Shown: piece after piece, positions 1 to 7,572 of the stretch
Layout: each line of letters starts with the position of its first letter
Numbering within the stretch: the first letter of the stretch is position 1
NCBI RefSeq assembly: GCF_000721105.1
Contig: NZ_JOEV01000007.1
Location: forward strand, 186,001-250,000
DNA length: 64,000 nt
From: Streptomyces cellulosae
GTDB taxonomy: Bacteria > Actinomycetota > Actinomycetes > Streptomycetales > Streptomycetaceae
Direction of reading: 5' to 3'
Made by a program: the position numbers and the translations under genes
Notes under the pieces: generated by a model
The model's input: the letters and a program-made list of their open reading frames with translations, nothing else
Database searches by the model: none
Told to the model about the DNA's origin: nothing

Positions 1-1196
1 GTGTTGAGGAGCCAGATCAGGGTGCCGGCGAGGAAGGGGAGGAAGGCCGCGCCGAGGACGCCGTAGAGGATGACCAGGCGGAAGGGCTGGCCCTGGAACA
101 GGAGGACGATCGGGGGGAACGTCAGCCAGAGGAGGTACGCGCGGAAGGGCCAGGATCGTTCGCGGGCGCCCGACGCCACCTCGTCGCCCTTCACCTCGCC
201 GCGCGTCCGGTAGCGCGCCACGAAGTCCGCGAACATCAGGCTGACGCCGTGCCAGACGCCGATGAGGGAGGTGAAGGACGTGGCGAAGAAGCCGATGAGG
301 AAGAACTTGGCCGTCGCCGTGCCGTACTTGTCCTCCAGGATGTCGCTCAGCTGGACCAGGCCCTTGTCGCCGCTCGCGATCTCCACGTTCGCGGTGTGCA
401 GGAGCTCCGCGCCGACGAAGAGCATCGCCACGACGAAGATGCCGGTCGTCGCGTACGCGACCCGGTTGTCCAGGCGCATGACCTTCATCCAGCCGGTGTT
501 CGTCCAGCCCTTCGCGTTGACCCAGTAGCCGTACGCGGCGAGCGTGATCGTGCCGCCGACACCGCCGATCAGGCCGAGGGTGTTGAGGATCGAGTCCTTC
601 TCGTCGGGGAGGACCGGGAGCAGGCCCGCGAAGGCGTCGCCGAGGTGCGGGGTGACCCGGATCGCCAGGTAGACCGTGACGACGAACATGACGCCCACCA
701 GGACCGTCATGACCTTCTCGAAGACCTCGTACTTGTTGAACCAGACGAAGACCAGGCCGACCAGTCCGCACGCGATGGCCCACCACTCGAGGTCCATCAC
801 GTTCGGGAACAGCGCCTGGAGCGGAAGCGCGCTGGACGACATCGCCGCCGCGCCGTAGACGAAGCCCCAGATCACGACGTACACGACGAAGAACCACGTC
901 GTCCAGCGGCCCAGGCTCGCCCAGCCGTCGAAGAGGGTGCGGCCGGTGGACAGGTGCCAGCGGCCCGCCGCCTCGGCGAGGGAGATCTTGACCAGGCAGC
1001 CGATGATGGCGGCCCACAGGAGGGTGTAGCCGAAGTTGCTGCCCGCGATGAGGGTGGCGACGAGGTCGCCGGCGCCGACGCCGGTCGCGGCGACGACGAT
1101 ACCGGGGCCGATGTACTTCCAACTGGATTTCCGGGGTGCCGACGGTTCCGGGGTGGTGGTTGCCCCTGTCGCTGTGTTGTCCGTTGTGTCCGCCAT
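1..1196 (-). CDS. Nramp-like membrane transporter (partial, 3' end outside window)
   Basis: A polytopic membrane protein of at least 398 residues, starting at an ATG at 1196 and running off the left edge. The first helix region (residues 28-52, reading KYIGPGIVVAATGVGAGD) and the following helices match the Nramp/MntH fold (COG1914), whose members are proton-coupled divalent-metal importers. The canonical DPGN metal-binding motif in helix 1 is absent (ATGVGAGD occupies its place). The helix-6 region expected to carry MPH reads GGVGGTITLAAYGYW at 211-225. It may therefore belong to an Nramp-related branch that does not carry the usual Mn/Fe substrates. It is transcribed leftwards, away from the carboxypeptidase. 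No strong ribosome-binding site precedes the ATG. Family membership is fairly sure; substrate is unknown. Confidence 0.8.
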   Translation of the reverse strand, partial: MADTTDNTATGATTTPEPSAPRKSSWKYIGPGIVVAATGVGAGDLVATLIAGSNFGYTLLWAAIIGCLVKISLAEAAGRWHLSTGRTLFDGWASLGRWTTWFFVVYVVIWGFVYGAAAMSSSALPLQALFPNVMDLEWWAIACGLVGLVFVWFNKYEVFEKVMTVLVGVMFVVTVYLAIRVTPHLGDAFAGLLPVLPDEKDSILNTLGLIGGVGGTITLAAYGYWVNAKGWTNTGWMKVMRLDNRVAYATTGIFVVAMLFVGAELLHTANVEIASGDKGLVQLSDILEDKYGTATAKFFLIGFFATSFTSLIGVWHGVSLMFADFVARYRTRGEVKGDEVASGARERSWPFRAYLLWLTFPPIVLLFQGQPFRLVILYGVLGAAFLPFLAGTLIWLLN

Positions 1197-1400
1197 GCGG
1201 ATCAAGAAAGCGTAAAGCGGACGACGGCACAAGAGGGCATGCCGCCGCCGCCCCTCCCCAGTTGCCGCCCTCTACGAACAGTTCACGCCATGGCGGCTTT
1301 CTTCACTCTTGACCTGCTCATGCCATGCACAGAACCATGAGCGGCACACCCGCACCAGCACGTCGCTGAACCACCCCCCACTCCACACCTAGGAGACTTC

Positions 1401-2750
1401 ATGCGACTTCGTGTACGAGGCCCGGGCGCCCGCACCCACAGACGGCGCATAGCCGTGGCCGCCGTCACCTCCCTCGCGGCGCTCGCCCTCGCCGCCCCGC
1501 TCTCCGCGAACGCCGACAGCGCCCGGACGGCGGCCCCCTCGGCGGACGACATCCGCCAGTACGAGGTGCACCTGAGCTCGGACTCCGCCTCCCGTACGGC
1601 GCTCCAGCGGGCCGGCGTGACGGTCGACGACGCCGACGACCACTCGGTCTTCATCTCCGGCCGCGCCGACCAGGTGAAGAAGCTCAAGCAACTCGGCTAC
1701 GACGTCACGGCGATGGGCGCGGTGCCGGACCGGTCGGGCGGCGAGGGCGACGTACGGCTCCTCGACTTCCCCTCCGCCGACTCCCGCTACCACAACTACG
1801 CCGAGACGAACGCGGAGATCGACACCCGGCTCGCGGCCTACCCGAACATCATGAGCAAGCGCGTGATCGGGAAGTCGTACCAGGGCCGGGACATCGTCGC
1901 CATCAAGATCAGCGACAACGTGGGGACGGACGAGGCCGAGCCCGAGGTGCTGTTCACCCACCATCAGCACGCCCGTGAGCATCTGACGGTGGAGATGGCG
2001 CTGTATCTGCTGCGCGAGTTCGGGGCCGGTTACGGCTCCGACTCCCGGATCACCAGCATGGTGAACAACCGGGAGATCTGGATCGTCCCGGATCTCAACC
2101 CGGACGGTGGCGAGTACGACATCGCGACCGGCTCCTACCGTTCGTGGCGCAAGAACCGGCAGCCCAACTCCGGTTCCTCGTACGTCGGTACGGACCTCAA
2201 TCGCAACTGGAACTACCGCTGGGGCTGCTGCGGCGGCTCCTCGGGGTCGGCCTCGTCCGAGACCTACCGGGGTGCCGCGGCCGAGTCGGCGCCGGAGGTC
2301 AAGGTCGTCGCCGACTTCGTGCGCAGCCGGGTCGTCGGCGGGAAGCAGCAGATCAAGGCGGGCGTCGACTTCCACACGTACAGCGAACTCGTGCTGTGGC
2401 CCTTCGGGTACACCAACGCGGACACGACGACCGGGATGACGGCCGACGACAACGCCGCGTTCAAGGCGGTCGGGCAGAAGATGGCCGCGAGCAACGGGTA
2501 CACGGCGGAGCAGTCGAGCGACCTGTACATCACCGACGGGTCGATCGACGACTATCTCTGGGGTACGCAGAAGATCTTCGACTACACCTTCGAGATGTAC
2601 CCGTCGTCCAGCTCGGGAGGCGGTTTCTACCCGCCCGACGAGGTCATCGAGCGGGAGACCTCCCGCAACCGGGACGCGGTGCTGCAGCTGCTGGAGAACG
2701 CGGACTGCATGTACCGGTCGATCGGGAAGCAGAGCCAGTACTGCGGTTAG
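1401..2750 (+). CDS. Secreted zinc carboxypeptidase, M14 family
   Basis: A 449-residue exported metallocarboxypeptidase that would trim C-terminal residues from extracellular peptides. An AGGAG sits 5 nt before the ATG. Residues 1-37 are a Sec/Tat-like signal (arginine-rich n-region, hydrophobic core, cleavage near SANA-DS). A propeptide-like segment follows to about residue 115. The M14 zinc site is complete: H190 and E193 in HAREH, H325 in DFHTYS. The general base E398 lies in YTFEMYP, and the substrate-binding PDLNPDGG and GTDLNRNW motifs are present. Closest described type is carboxypeptidase T/zinc carboxypeptidase of Streptomyces and Thermoactinomyces. It is monocistronic, convergent with the next gene, and its stop codon abuts a 14-bp tandem repeat. 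Confidence 0.92.
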   Translation: MRLRVRGPGARTHRRRIAVAAVTSLAALALAAPLSANADSARTAAPSADDIRQYEVHLSSDSASRTALQRAGVTVDDADDHSVFISGRADQVKKLKQLGYDVTAMGAVPDRSGGEGDVRLLDFPSADSRYHNYAETNAEIDTRLAAYPNIMSKRVIGKSYQGRDIVAIKISDNVGTDEAEPEVLFTHHQHAREHLTVEMALYLLREFGAGYGSDSRITSMVNNREIWIVPDLNPDGGEYDIATGSYRSWRKNRQPNSGSSYVGTDLNRNWNYRWGCCGGSSGSASSETYRGAAAESAPEVKVVADFVRSRVVGGKQQIKAGVDFHTYSELVLWPFGYTNADTTTGMTADDNAAFKAVGQKMAASNGYTAEQSSDLYITDGSIDDYLWGTQKIFDYTFEMYPSSSSGGGFYPPDEVIERETSRNRDAVLQLLENADCMYRSIGKQSQYCG

Positions 2751-2792
2751 CCCTCGTCAGCCAGCCGTCGTCAGCCAGCCCTCGTCAGCCGG
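2751..2792. repeat. 14-bp tandem repeat x3 between convergent stop codons
   Basis: Three consecutive 14-bp units (CCCTCGTCAGCCAG, CCGTCGTCAGCCAG, CCCTCGTCAGCCGG) start directly after the TAG of the M14 carboxypeptidase. They contain, in the third unit, the TGA (2785-2787, minus strand) of the convergent gene. The other units carry the same TGA-containing motif. Confidence 0.85.
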
Positions 2793-3393
2793 TCGTCTGG
2801 TCGTCGACGGTTTCGTCGACCTCCGCCGCCGCTTGTTCCTCGGCGTCCTCGAAGTAGGCGTCCAGGACCGCGTCCAGCTGTTCGTCCCACTCGTCGAAGG
2901 CGCTTCTGGACTTGGCCTCGATCTCGATCGGGTACCAGCGGCGGTCGGGGGTGTGCACCGTGATGGTGAGCCGCTTGCCGAAACGGGGGACCTCCGTCTC
3001 CACGGCACCGATCTCGTCCCAGCGGAACTCGCACGCCTGGTCGTCCAGGGCGAGTCGTACGCCCCGGTGGTCGGCGACGATCTTCGCGCGGCGGTCGGAC
3101 GCCTCGAAGACGGGGCCGTCGGGGGCCTCCGGGGACTCGGAGTCCGTCTCCTCGGAGGCCTCCGCGAACTCGGGGGCTTCCGAGGCCGCGGCGGGCTCGT
3201 CCTGGGTGGGCTCCTCCCCCGAGGCGGCCGTCTCCGCCGGCTCCGCGTCCTCCGGCTCGGCGTCCGCCGGTCCGCCGGACGCGGGTCCGGACACGGGTGC
3301 GGTGAGCCCGGGGATGAAGGCCGGGTCGAATCCGGCGCCCTTCACTGGCTCGCCCTTCAGGGGCTGGCTGCTCGAACCTATGCGCTGCTCCAC
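2785..3393 (-). CDS. Conserved actinobacterial protein with acidic disordered N-terminus and C-terminal PH-like domain
   Basis: A 202-residue protein of unknown function. The N-terminal 100 residues are Ala/Glu/Pro-rich and probably disordered. The C-terminal 100 residues form a compact, tryptophan-containing domain (RLALDDQACEFRWDEIGAVE, then KRLTITVHTPDRRWYPIEIE) resembling a beta-rich PH-like fold, followed by an acidic helix. I chose the GTG at 3393 because the family normally begins VEQRIGSSSQP. A CATACT hexamer lies 7 nt upstream of the GTG, compatible with a leaderless transcript. The frame is open further upstream to 3558, but that extension overlaps the GntP gene and has no family-like composition. 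The stop codon lies inside a tandem repeat. No function assigned. Confidence 0.75.
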   Translation of the reverse strand: MEQRIGSSSQPLKGEPVKGAGFDPAFIPGLTAPVSGPASGGPADAEPEDAEPAETAASGEEPTQDEPAAASEAPEFAEASEETDSESPEAPDGPVFEASDRRAKIVADHRGVRLALDDQACEFRWDEIGAVETEVPRFGKRLTITVHTPDRRWYPIEIEAKSRSAFDEWDEQLDAVLDAYFEDAEEQAAAEVDETVDDQTTG

Positions 3394-3485
3394 AGCGGGC
3401 AGTATGGTCGACGATCCTGTGTCGCACACAGCCGACCCCAACTTTGTTATCAGACGCCTACATGGGGCTGCCCGACCACCTGGGG

Positions 3486-5030
3486 CTACACGAACACGCT
3501 CAACACCCCCGCCATCACGAAACCCGCCACCGACAGCACCGACTCCAGGACGGTCCACGTCTTCAGGGTGTCGCGTTCACTGATGCCGAAGTACTTGGCC
3601 ACCATCCAGAAGCCGCCGTCGTTGACGTGCGAGGCGAAGATGGAGCCCGCGGAGATGGCCATGATGACCAGGGCGACGAAGGCCTGGGAGTGGTGGCCCT
3701 CGGCGAGCAGCGGGGCGACGATGCCGGCCGTCGTGACGATCGCGACCGTCGCCGAGCCCTGCGCGACCCGCAGCACGAGCGAGAGCAGGTACGACAGCAC
3801 GATCACCGGCAGTCCGACGTCGTTGAAGGTGTCGGAGAGGGCCTGGGCGACCCCGCTGGCCTTGAGGACCGCGCCGAACACCCCGCCCGCGCCGACGACG
3901 AGGATGATGTTGCCGACCGGCTTGAGGGAGGCCGTGGACACCGTCTCCAGCGACTTGCGGGACCAGCCGCGGCGGATGCCGAGCAGGTAGTAGGCGAGGA
4001 GCAGGGCGATGGTGAGGGCGACGAAGGGGTGGCCGAAGAACTCGATCACCGAGCGGCCCGTGGAGGGGTCCAGGGCGATCGAGGAGAAGGTGGCCGCCAG
4101 GATCAGGATCAGCGGCGTCCCGATGATGCCGAGGACCGTGCCCAGCGACACCGGCTGCTCACGCGGCTCGACACCCTGAGCGACGCCCTGCACCTGCGGC
4201 TCGACGCCCTGTTCGGCACCCCGGGCCCGCGGCTCCACACCCTGCGCCCGCTGCTCGTTGACCACCGCCAGCCTGGCCTCCTCCGCCGCCTCGACCATGT
4301 CCTGCGGTACGGCGACGAAGATGCGGCGGCCGATCCACGCCGAGTACGCCCAGGCGGCCAGCACGGCGGGGATGCCGCAGACGATGCCCATGAGGATGAC
4401 CCAACCGAGGTCCACGTGCAGGAGGCCGGCGGCGGCCACCGGGCCGGGGTGCGGGGGCAGGAACGCGTGGGTCATCGACAGGCCCGCGAGCAGGGGCAGG
4501 CAGTAGAGCAGGATCGATTTGCCGGAGCGTTTGGCGGCGGCGTACACGATCGGCGCGAGGACGAAGATGCCGACGTCGAAGAAGACCGGGATACCGAAGA
4601 TGAGGCCGGTCATGCCCATCGCGAGCGGGGCGCGCTTCTCTCCGAAGAGGTTGAGCAGCCGGGACGCCAACACCTCGGCGCCACCGCTGACTTCGAGGAT
4701 CGCGCCGAGCATGGTGCCGAGGCCGATGATGATCGCGACATGGCCGAGGATGCCGCCCATGCCCGTCTCGATGGTGGACACGGCGTCCGAGCGCTGGACC
4801 GTGCCGAAGAGTTCGGTGACCGACAGTCCGGCCAGCAGGCCGACGGCTATGGAGACCGCGAGCAGCGCGACGAACGGCTGGAGTCTCGCCTTGATGATGA
4901 GGAACAGCAGGAGCGCTATGCCGAGGGCGGCGACGGTCAGGAGACCGGCCGTGCCGTCGACGAGGAGGAGCAGACCGCCGGTGTGGGGTGGGGCTTCGGG
5001 GGTCGGCGCGGCCGCGAACGGAAGGGACAT
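3486..5030 (-). CDS. GntP-family gluconate/organic acid:H+ permease
   Basis: A 514-residue permease with about 12-14 hydrophobic helices and the GntP signatures: GGILGHVAIIIGLGTMLGAI early, and VGAGGVFGAVLKASG plus IMAISAGSIFASHVND late. The family imports gluconate, other sugar acids or small hydroxy acids by proton symport, and some members accept D-serine-type substrates. The start is the ATG at 5030 (MSLPFAAAP); an in-frame upstream ATG adds a hydrophilic stretch with no family look. It lies 150 bp downstream of ridA on the same strand, behind a hairpin, so it may have its own promoter or be read through from the IclR operon. The cytoplasmic loop in the middle contains a lineage-specific 11-residue repeat (QGVEP units). 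Confidence 0.88.
   Translation of the reverse strand: MSLPFAAAPTPEAPPHTGGLLLLVDGTAGLLTVAALGIALLLFLIIKARLQPFVALLAVSIAVGLLAGLSVTELFGTVQRSDAVSTIETGMGGILGHVAIIIGLGTMLGAILEVSGGAEVLASRLLNLFGEKRAPLAMGMTGLIFGIPVFFDVGIFVLAPIVYAAAKRSGKSILLYCLPLLAGLSMTHAFLPPHPGPVAAAGLLHVDLGWVILMGIVCGIPAVLAAWAYSAWIGRRIFVAVPQDMVEAAEEARLAVVNEQRAQGVEPRARGAEQGVEPQVQGVAQGVEPREQPVSLGTVLGIIGTPLILILAATFSSIALDPSTGRSVIEFFGHPFVALTIALLLAYYLLGIRRGWSRKSLETVSTASLKPVGNIILVVGAGGVFGAVLKASGVAQALSDTFNDVGLPVIVLSYLLSLVLRVAQGSATVAIVTTAGIVAPLLAEGHHSQAFVALVIMAISAGSIFASHVNDGGFWMVAKYFGISERDTLKTWTVLESVLSVAGFVMAGVLSVFV
4164..4262. repeat. 33-bp in-frame tandem repeat inside the GntP permease gene
   Basis: Three 33-bp units (4164-4196, 4197-4229, 4230-4262) encode three 11-residue units, QGVEPRARGAE, QGVEPQVQGVA and QGVEPREQPVS, in the central hydrophilic loop of the permease. 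The repeat keeps frame and looks like slippage expansion of a tolerant loop. Confidence 0.8.
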
Positions 5031-5090
5031 TGGGGGGTCCTCTGCGTAAGTACGGTACGTACATGAAGCTTTCGGGCAGGGGGGATCGCG

Positions 5091-5116
5091 GCACGGCACT
5101 GTGAGAGGTGCCGTGC
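5091..5116 (-). terminator. Hairpin between ridA and the GntP permease
   Basis: A 9-bp perfect stem, GCACGGCAC/GTGCCGTGC, with an 8-nt loop lies in the 150-bp gap downstream of ridA. It could terminate or attenuate the IclR operon before the permease. No T-run follows, as is common in Streptomyces. Confidence 0.5.
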
Positions 5117-5180
5117 CGTGCCGTGTACGTCGTGCGGGGGTTGCGGGAGCTGAGGAGGTCGAGGAGCCGTCGGCCCGGGC

Positions 5181-5627
5181 TCAGCCCAGGACGGCGAGCG
5201 CGTCGATCTCGATGAGGAGCCCGGCGGGGAGGCCGACGTAGACCGTCGTACGGGCGGCCGGGGGCGCGGTGAGGGCCTGCTCCTCGAAGTAGGTGTTGTA
5301 GATCTCGTTCATCTCGGCGAAGTGGTCCACGTCCGTCAGATAGACGCGGATCATCATCACGTCGTCCCAGCTCGCGCCGCCCTCCTCCAGGATCGCCTTG
5401 ACGTTGGCGAGGGTCTGGAGGGTCTGCTCGCGCAGGGTCGGACCGGCCGGCGTGGGCGGCTTGCCCTCCTCGGCGGGCAGGAAGCCCACCTGGCCGGCGA
5501 CCTGGAGGAAGTTGCCCTTCCGCACACCGTGCGAGAACTTCGCGGGCGGAGTGGTGTGGGTCGTGGGGGTGAGTGCGACCTTCTCGACCTTCTCGGTCTT
5601 CTCGGCCTGCTCTGACTTCTCGGTCAT
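5181..5627 (-). CDS. RidA family enamine/imine deaminase
   Basis: A 148-residue protein of the YjgF/YER057c/RidA family. These trimeric cytosolic proteins hydrolyse reactive enamine/imine intermediates released by PLP-dependent amino-acid dehydratases. Recognisable features are FLQVAGQVGFLP, the ILEEGGASWDDVMMIRVYLTD stretch split over the core, and the C-terminal RTTVYVGLPAGLLIEIDALAV, which holds the active-site Arg. A 20-residue Lys/Glu-rich N-terminal extension precedes the family core. Its ATG overlaps the IclR stop codon (ATGA), so the two are translationally coupled. Being next to a PLP amino-acid deaminase fits a role in clearing 2-aminoacrylate or similar intermediates. Confidence 0.88.
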   Translation of the reverse strand: MTEKSEQAEKTEKVEKVALTPTTHTTPPAKFSHGVRKGNFLQVAGQVGFLPAEEGKPPTPAGPTLREQTLQTLANVKAILEEGGASWDDVMMIRVYLTDVDHFAEMNEIYNTYFEEQALTAPPAARTTVYVGLPAGLLIEIDALAVLG

Positions 5628-6388
5628 GGGGTGACTTCCTTGACGGGTGTCCTGCCGGAGTACTCGCCGCTGATGGCGTCCGCCGTACGGCGCACCAGCG
5701 GGAGCAGGGTGAGGAGTTCGTCGGCGGTGACGACGACGTTCGGCGCGGAGACCGACATCGCGGCGACCACCCGGCCGTCGGCGCCGCGGATGGGGGCCGC
5801 GACGCAGTTGATGGACTCCTCGTGGCCACCGAGGTCGGTGGCCCAGCCCTGTTCGCGCACCTTCTCCAGCTCGCGCAGGAAGGCGGCGGCGTTGGGTGTC
5901 GAACGGGCCGTGTACAGGGGGTAGTCGAACTTCTCCGCGAGCACGCGGCGCTCGGCTTCCGGGCGGTCGGCGAGCAGCAGCTTCGCCACGGCGGCGACCG
6001 TGATGGCCACGGGTTTGCCGATCCGCGAGTACATCCGCACCGGGTAGCGGCTCTCCACCTTGTCGATGTAGAGGACCTCGTCCTCCTCGTAGACGGCGAG
6101 GTGGACGGTGTGGCCGCACTGTTCGTTGAGTCCCACCAGGTGGGGGTGGGCGATCTCGCGGATGTCGAGGTTCTCCATCGCCTCCTGGGCGAGGGCGATG
6201 AGTCGGGCGCCGAGGCGGTAGCGCTGGTCGGACTGGCGGTAGACCATGCCGTGCTCGTGCAGGGTGCGGAGGAGACGCAGCGCGGTGGACTTGTGGACGC
6301 CGAGGCGGTCGGCGACCTGCCCCAGGTCGGCGGGGCCCTCCGCGAGCAGCGGCAGGATGCTCAGGGCGCGGTCGACGGTCTGGCTCAT
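5624..6388 (-). CDS. IclR family transcriptional regulator
   Basis: A 254-residue IclR-type regulator. The winged helix-turn-helix occupies residues 3-62 (LGQVADRLGVHKSTALRLL). The effector domain follows at about 80-250, with the conserved small-molecule pocket region around SINCVAAPIRG and MSVSAPNVVV. A GGAGGAGG ribosome-binding site lies 10 nt before the ATG. The gene overlaps the kinase upstream and ridA downstream by 4 bp each (ATGA), forming a tightly coupled operon. The obvious candidate target is the long palindrome in the divergent intergenic region at 7527-7554, which would control both this operon and the deaminase/deacylase pair. The effector is probably an intermediate of the pathway encoded here (inference). 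Confidence 0.9.
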   Translation of the reverse strand: MSQTVDRALSILPLLAEGPADLGQVADRLGVHKSTALRLLRTLHEHGMVYRQSDQRYRLGARLIALAQEAMENLDIREIAHPHLVGLNEQCGHTVHLAVYEEDEVLYIDKVESRYPVRMYSRIGKPVAITVAAVAKLLLADRPEAERRVLAEKFDYPLYTARSTPNAAAFLRELEKVREQGWATDLGGHEESINCVAAPIRGADGRVVAAMSVSAPNVVVTADELLTLLPLVRRTADAISGEYSGRTPVKEVTP

Positions 6389-7440
6389 GGCGTACGTACC
6401 TCCTCCTCGGCCCGCTGTGCGGTCTGTGTCCAGCCGGGGCCGAGTCGAAGTCTCCCCCACGCGTCGTCGTCCAGGGCGACGAGCCGGTCGGCGTGGTCGC
6501 GGGCGGGGGGCGGGGCGAGGTCGCCGGGAGTGGTGAGGGCGGCGGCGGCCATGAGGTGGCCGTGGCGCAGCCGGTCCCGCACGGTCAGTCCGCGCAGGGT
6601 GCCGGAGAGGAACCCGGCGGCGAAGGCGTCGCCCGCGCCGATCGTCGCGACGACGTCCACGTGGAGGGCGGGCACGAAGGTGACCGGGGTGGACGCGTGG
6701 CGGGAGAACGCCGTCGCTCCCCTCGCTCCCTCCTTCACCACCAGCACGGACGGCTCCGGCAAGGCCTCCCGGACGGCCTCGGGTCCGCCCGTGACGCCCC
6801 ACGCCTGTGCCGCCTCGTCCTCGCCGACGAACACGATGTCCGCCCCGCGGGCCAGTTCCAGCAGCACGCGTGACCCGTCGGCGTCCTGCCACAGGCCGGG
6901 GCGGTGGTTGACGTCGAAGGAGACCGGGGGGCGGCCGGCCCGGGGGGCCGTCAGCTCGCGCAGCAGGCTCAGGCAGTCGGCGGACAGGGCCGCCGTGATG
7001 CCGGACAGGTGCAGGACCCGGGCCGACCGCAGCGCCTCCAGGTCCACGGTCCCGAGGCCCATGGCCGACGCCGCCGACCCCGCCCGGTAGTACGCCACCT
7101 CGTGGTCGTCGCCGGCGCGGTCCCCGGCCGTACGGAAGTACACGCCCGTCGGGCGTACCGGGTCCCGGTGCACGGCGGAGACGTCGACGCCGTACGCCCC
7201 GATCGTCTCGACGAGGTGGTCGCCGAAACCGTCCGTCCCCACCCGGCTCACCCACCGCGCCGAGTGTCCGGCGGCGGCCAGTACGCACGCCACGTTCGAC
7301 TCCGCGCCGCCGATTCCCCGGTCGAAGGAGGGGACGTCGGCGAGGCGGCCCGGTCGGGAGGGCAGGAACGTGACCATGGACTCGCCGAGCGCGACGACAT
7401 CCACGACGTGGGGGGCGTTGCGGGGTCCCGTGGCGGTCAC
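6385..7440 (-). CDS. PfkB-family carbohydrate kinase (2-keto-3-deoxygluconate kinase-like)
   Basis: A 351-residue ribokinase/PfkB-superfamily kinase that would phosphorylate a sugar or sugar acid with ATP. The N-terminal signature GGAESNVACVLAAAG (residues 44-58) and the C-terminal anion-hole/catalytic motif ATIGAGDAFAAGF, with the catalytic Asp of GAGD, are both intact. Overall layout resembles KdgK-type enzymes. It is the first gene of the kinase-iclR-ridA operon and overlaps iclR by 4 bp (ATGA). The combination of a keto-acid-type kinase, a GntP permease and a D-amino-acid deaminase suggests disposal of a sugar-acid or keto-acid product, but the substrate cannot be fixed from sequence. Confidence 0.87.
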   Translation of the reverse strand: MTATGPRNAPHVVDVVALGESMVTFLPSRPGRLADVPSFDRGIGGAESNVACVLAAAGHSARWVSRVGTDGFGDHLVETIGAYGVDVSAVHRDPVRPTGVYFRTAGDRAGDDHEVAYYRAGSAASAMGLGTVDLEALRSARVLHLSGITAALSADCLSLLRELTAPRAGRPPVSFDVNHRPGLWQDADGSRVLLELARGADIVFVGEDEAAQAWGVTGGPEAVREALPEPSVLVVKEGARGATAFSRHASTPVTFVPALHVDVVATIGAGDAFAAGFLSGTLRGLTVRDRLRHGHLMAAAALTTPGDLAPPPARDHADRLVALDDDAWGRLRLGPGWTQTAQRAEEEVRTP

Positions 7441-7526
7441 GATGGGCGTAGCTCCTCGGCTGGTGCGGGTGGCGGCTCCGTTGACCCGGCATTGGCCGAG
7501 ATGTTAGACAGCGGTAAGCGATATAC

Positions 7527-7554
7527 GCAACGTGCGTTGCATATTATGCAACGC
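7527..7554. promoter_or_regulatory. Overlapping palindromic operator, candidate IclR binding site
   Basis: A perfect 9-3-9 inverted repeat, GCGTTGCAT-ATT-ATGCAACGC, spans 7534-7554. It shares an arm with a second dyad, GCAACG-TG-CGTTGC, at 7527-7540. Three alternating GCAACG/CGTTGC half-sites thus sit in the 132-bp divergent gap, 18 nt before the deaminase ATG. Location and symmetry fit the operator of the adjacent IclR regulator. Confidence 0.75.
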
Positions 7555-7572
7555 CTGGATCAGGGAGGCTCC

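Noticed and set aside
3426..3490. Possible seventh stop-adjacent repeat at the GntP gene
   Set aside because: Only AGCCCCAxGT occurs twice, too short and too far apart to count with the other arrays.
3444..5066. Long plus-strand open frame opposite the GntP permease gene
   Set aside because: Composition is Asp/Arg/His/Gly-rich without domains, as expected for the antisense strand of a GC-rich gene; the minus-strand frame encodes a clear permease.
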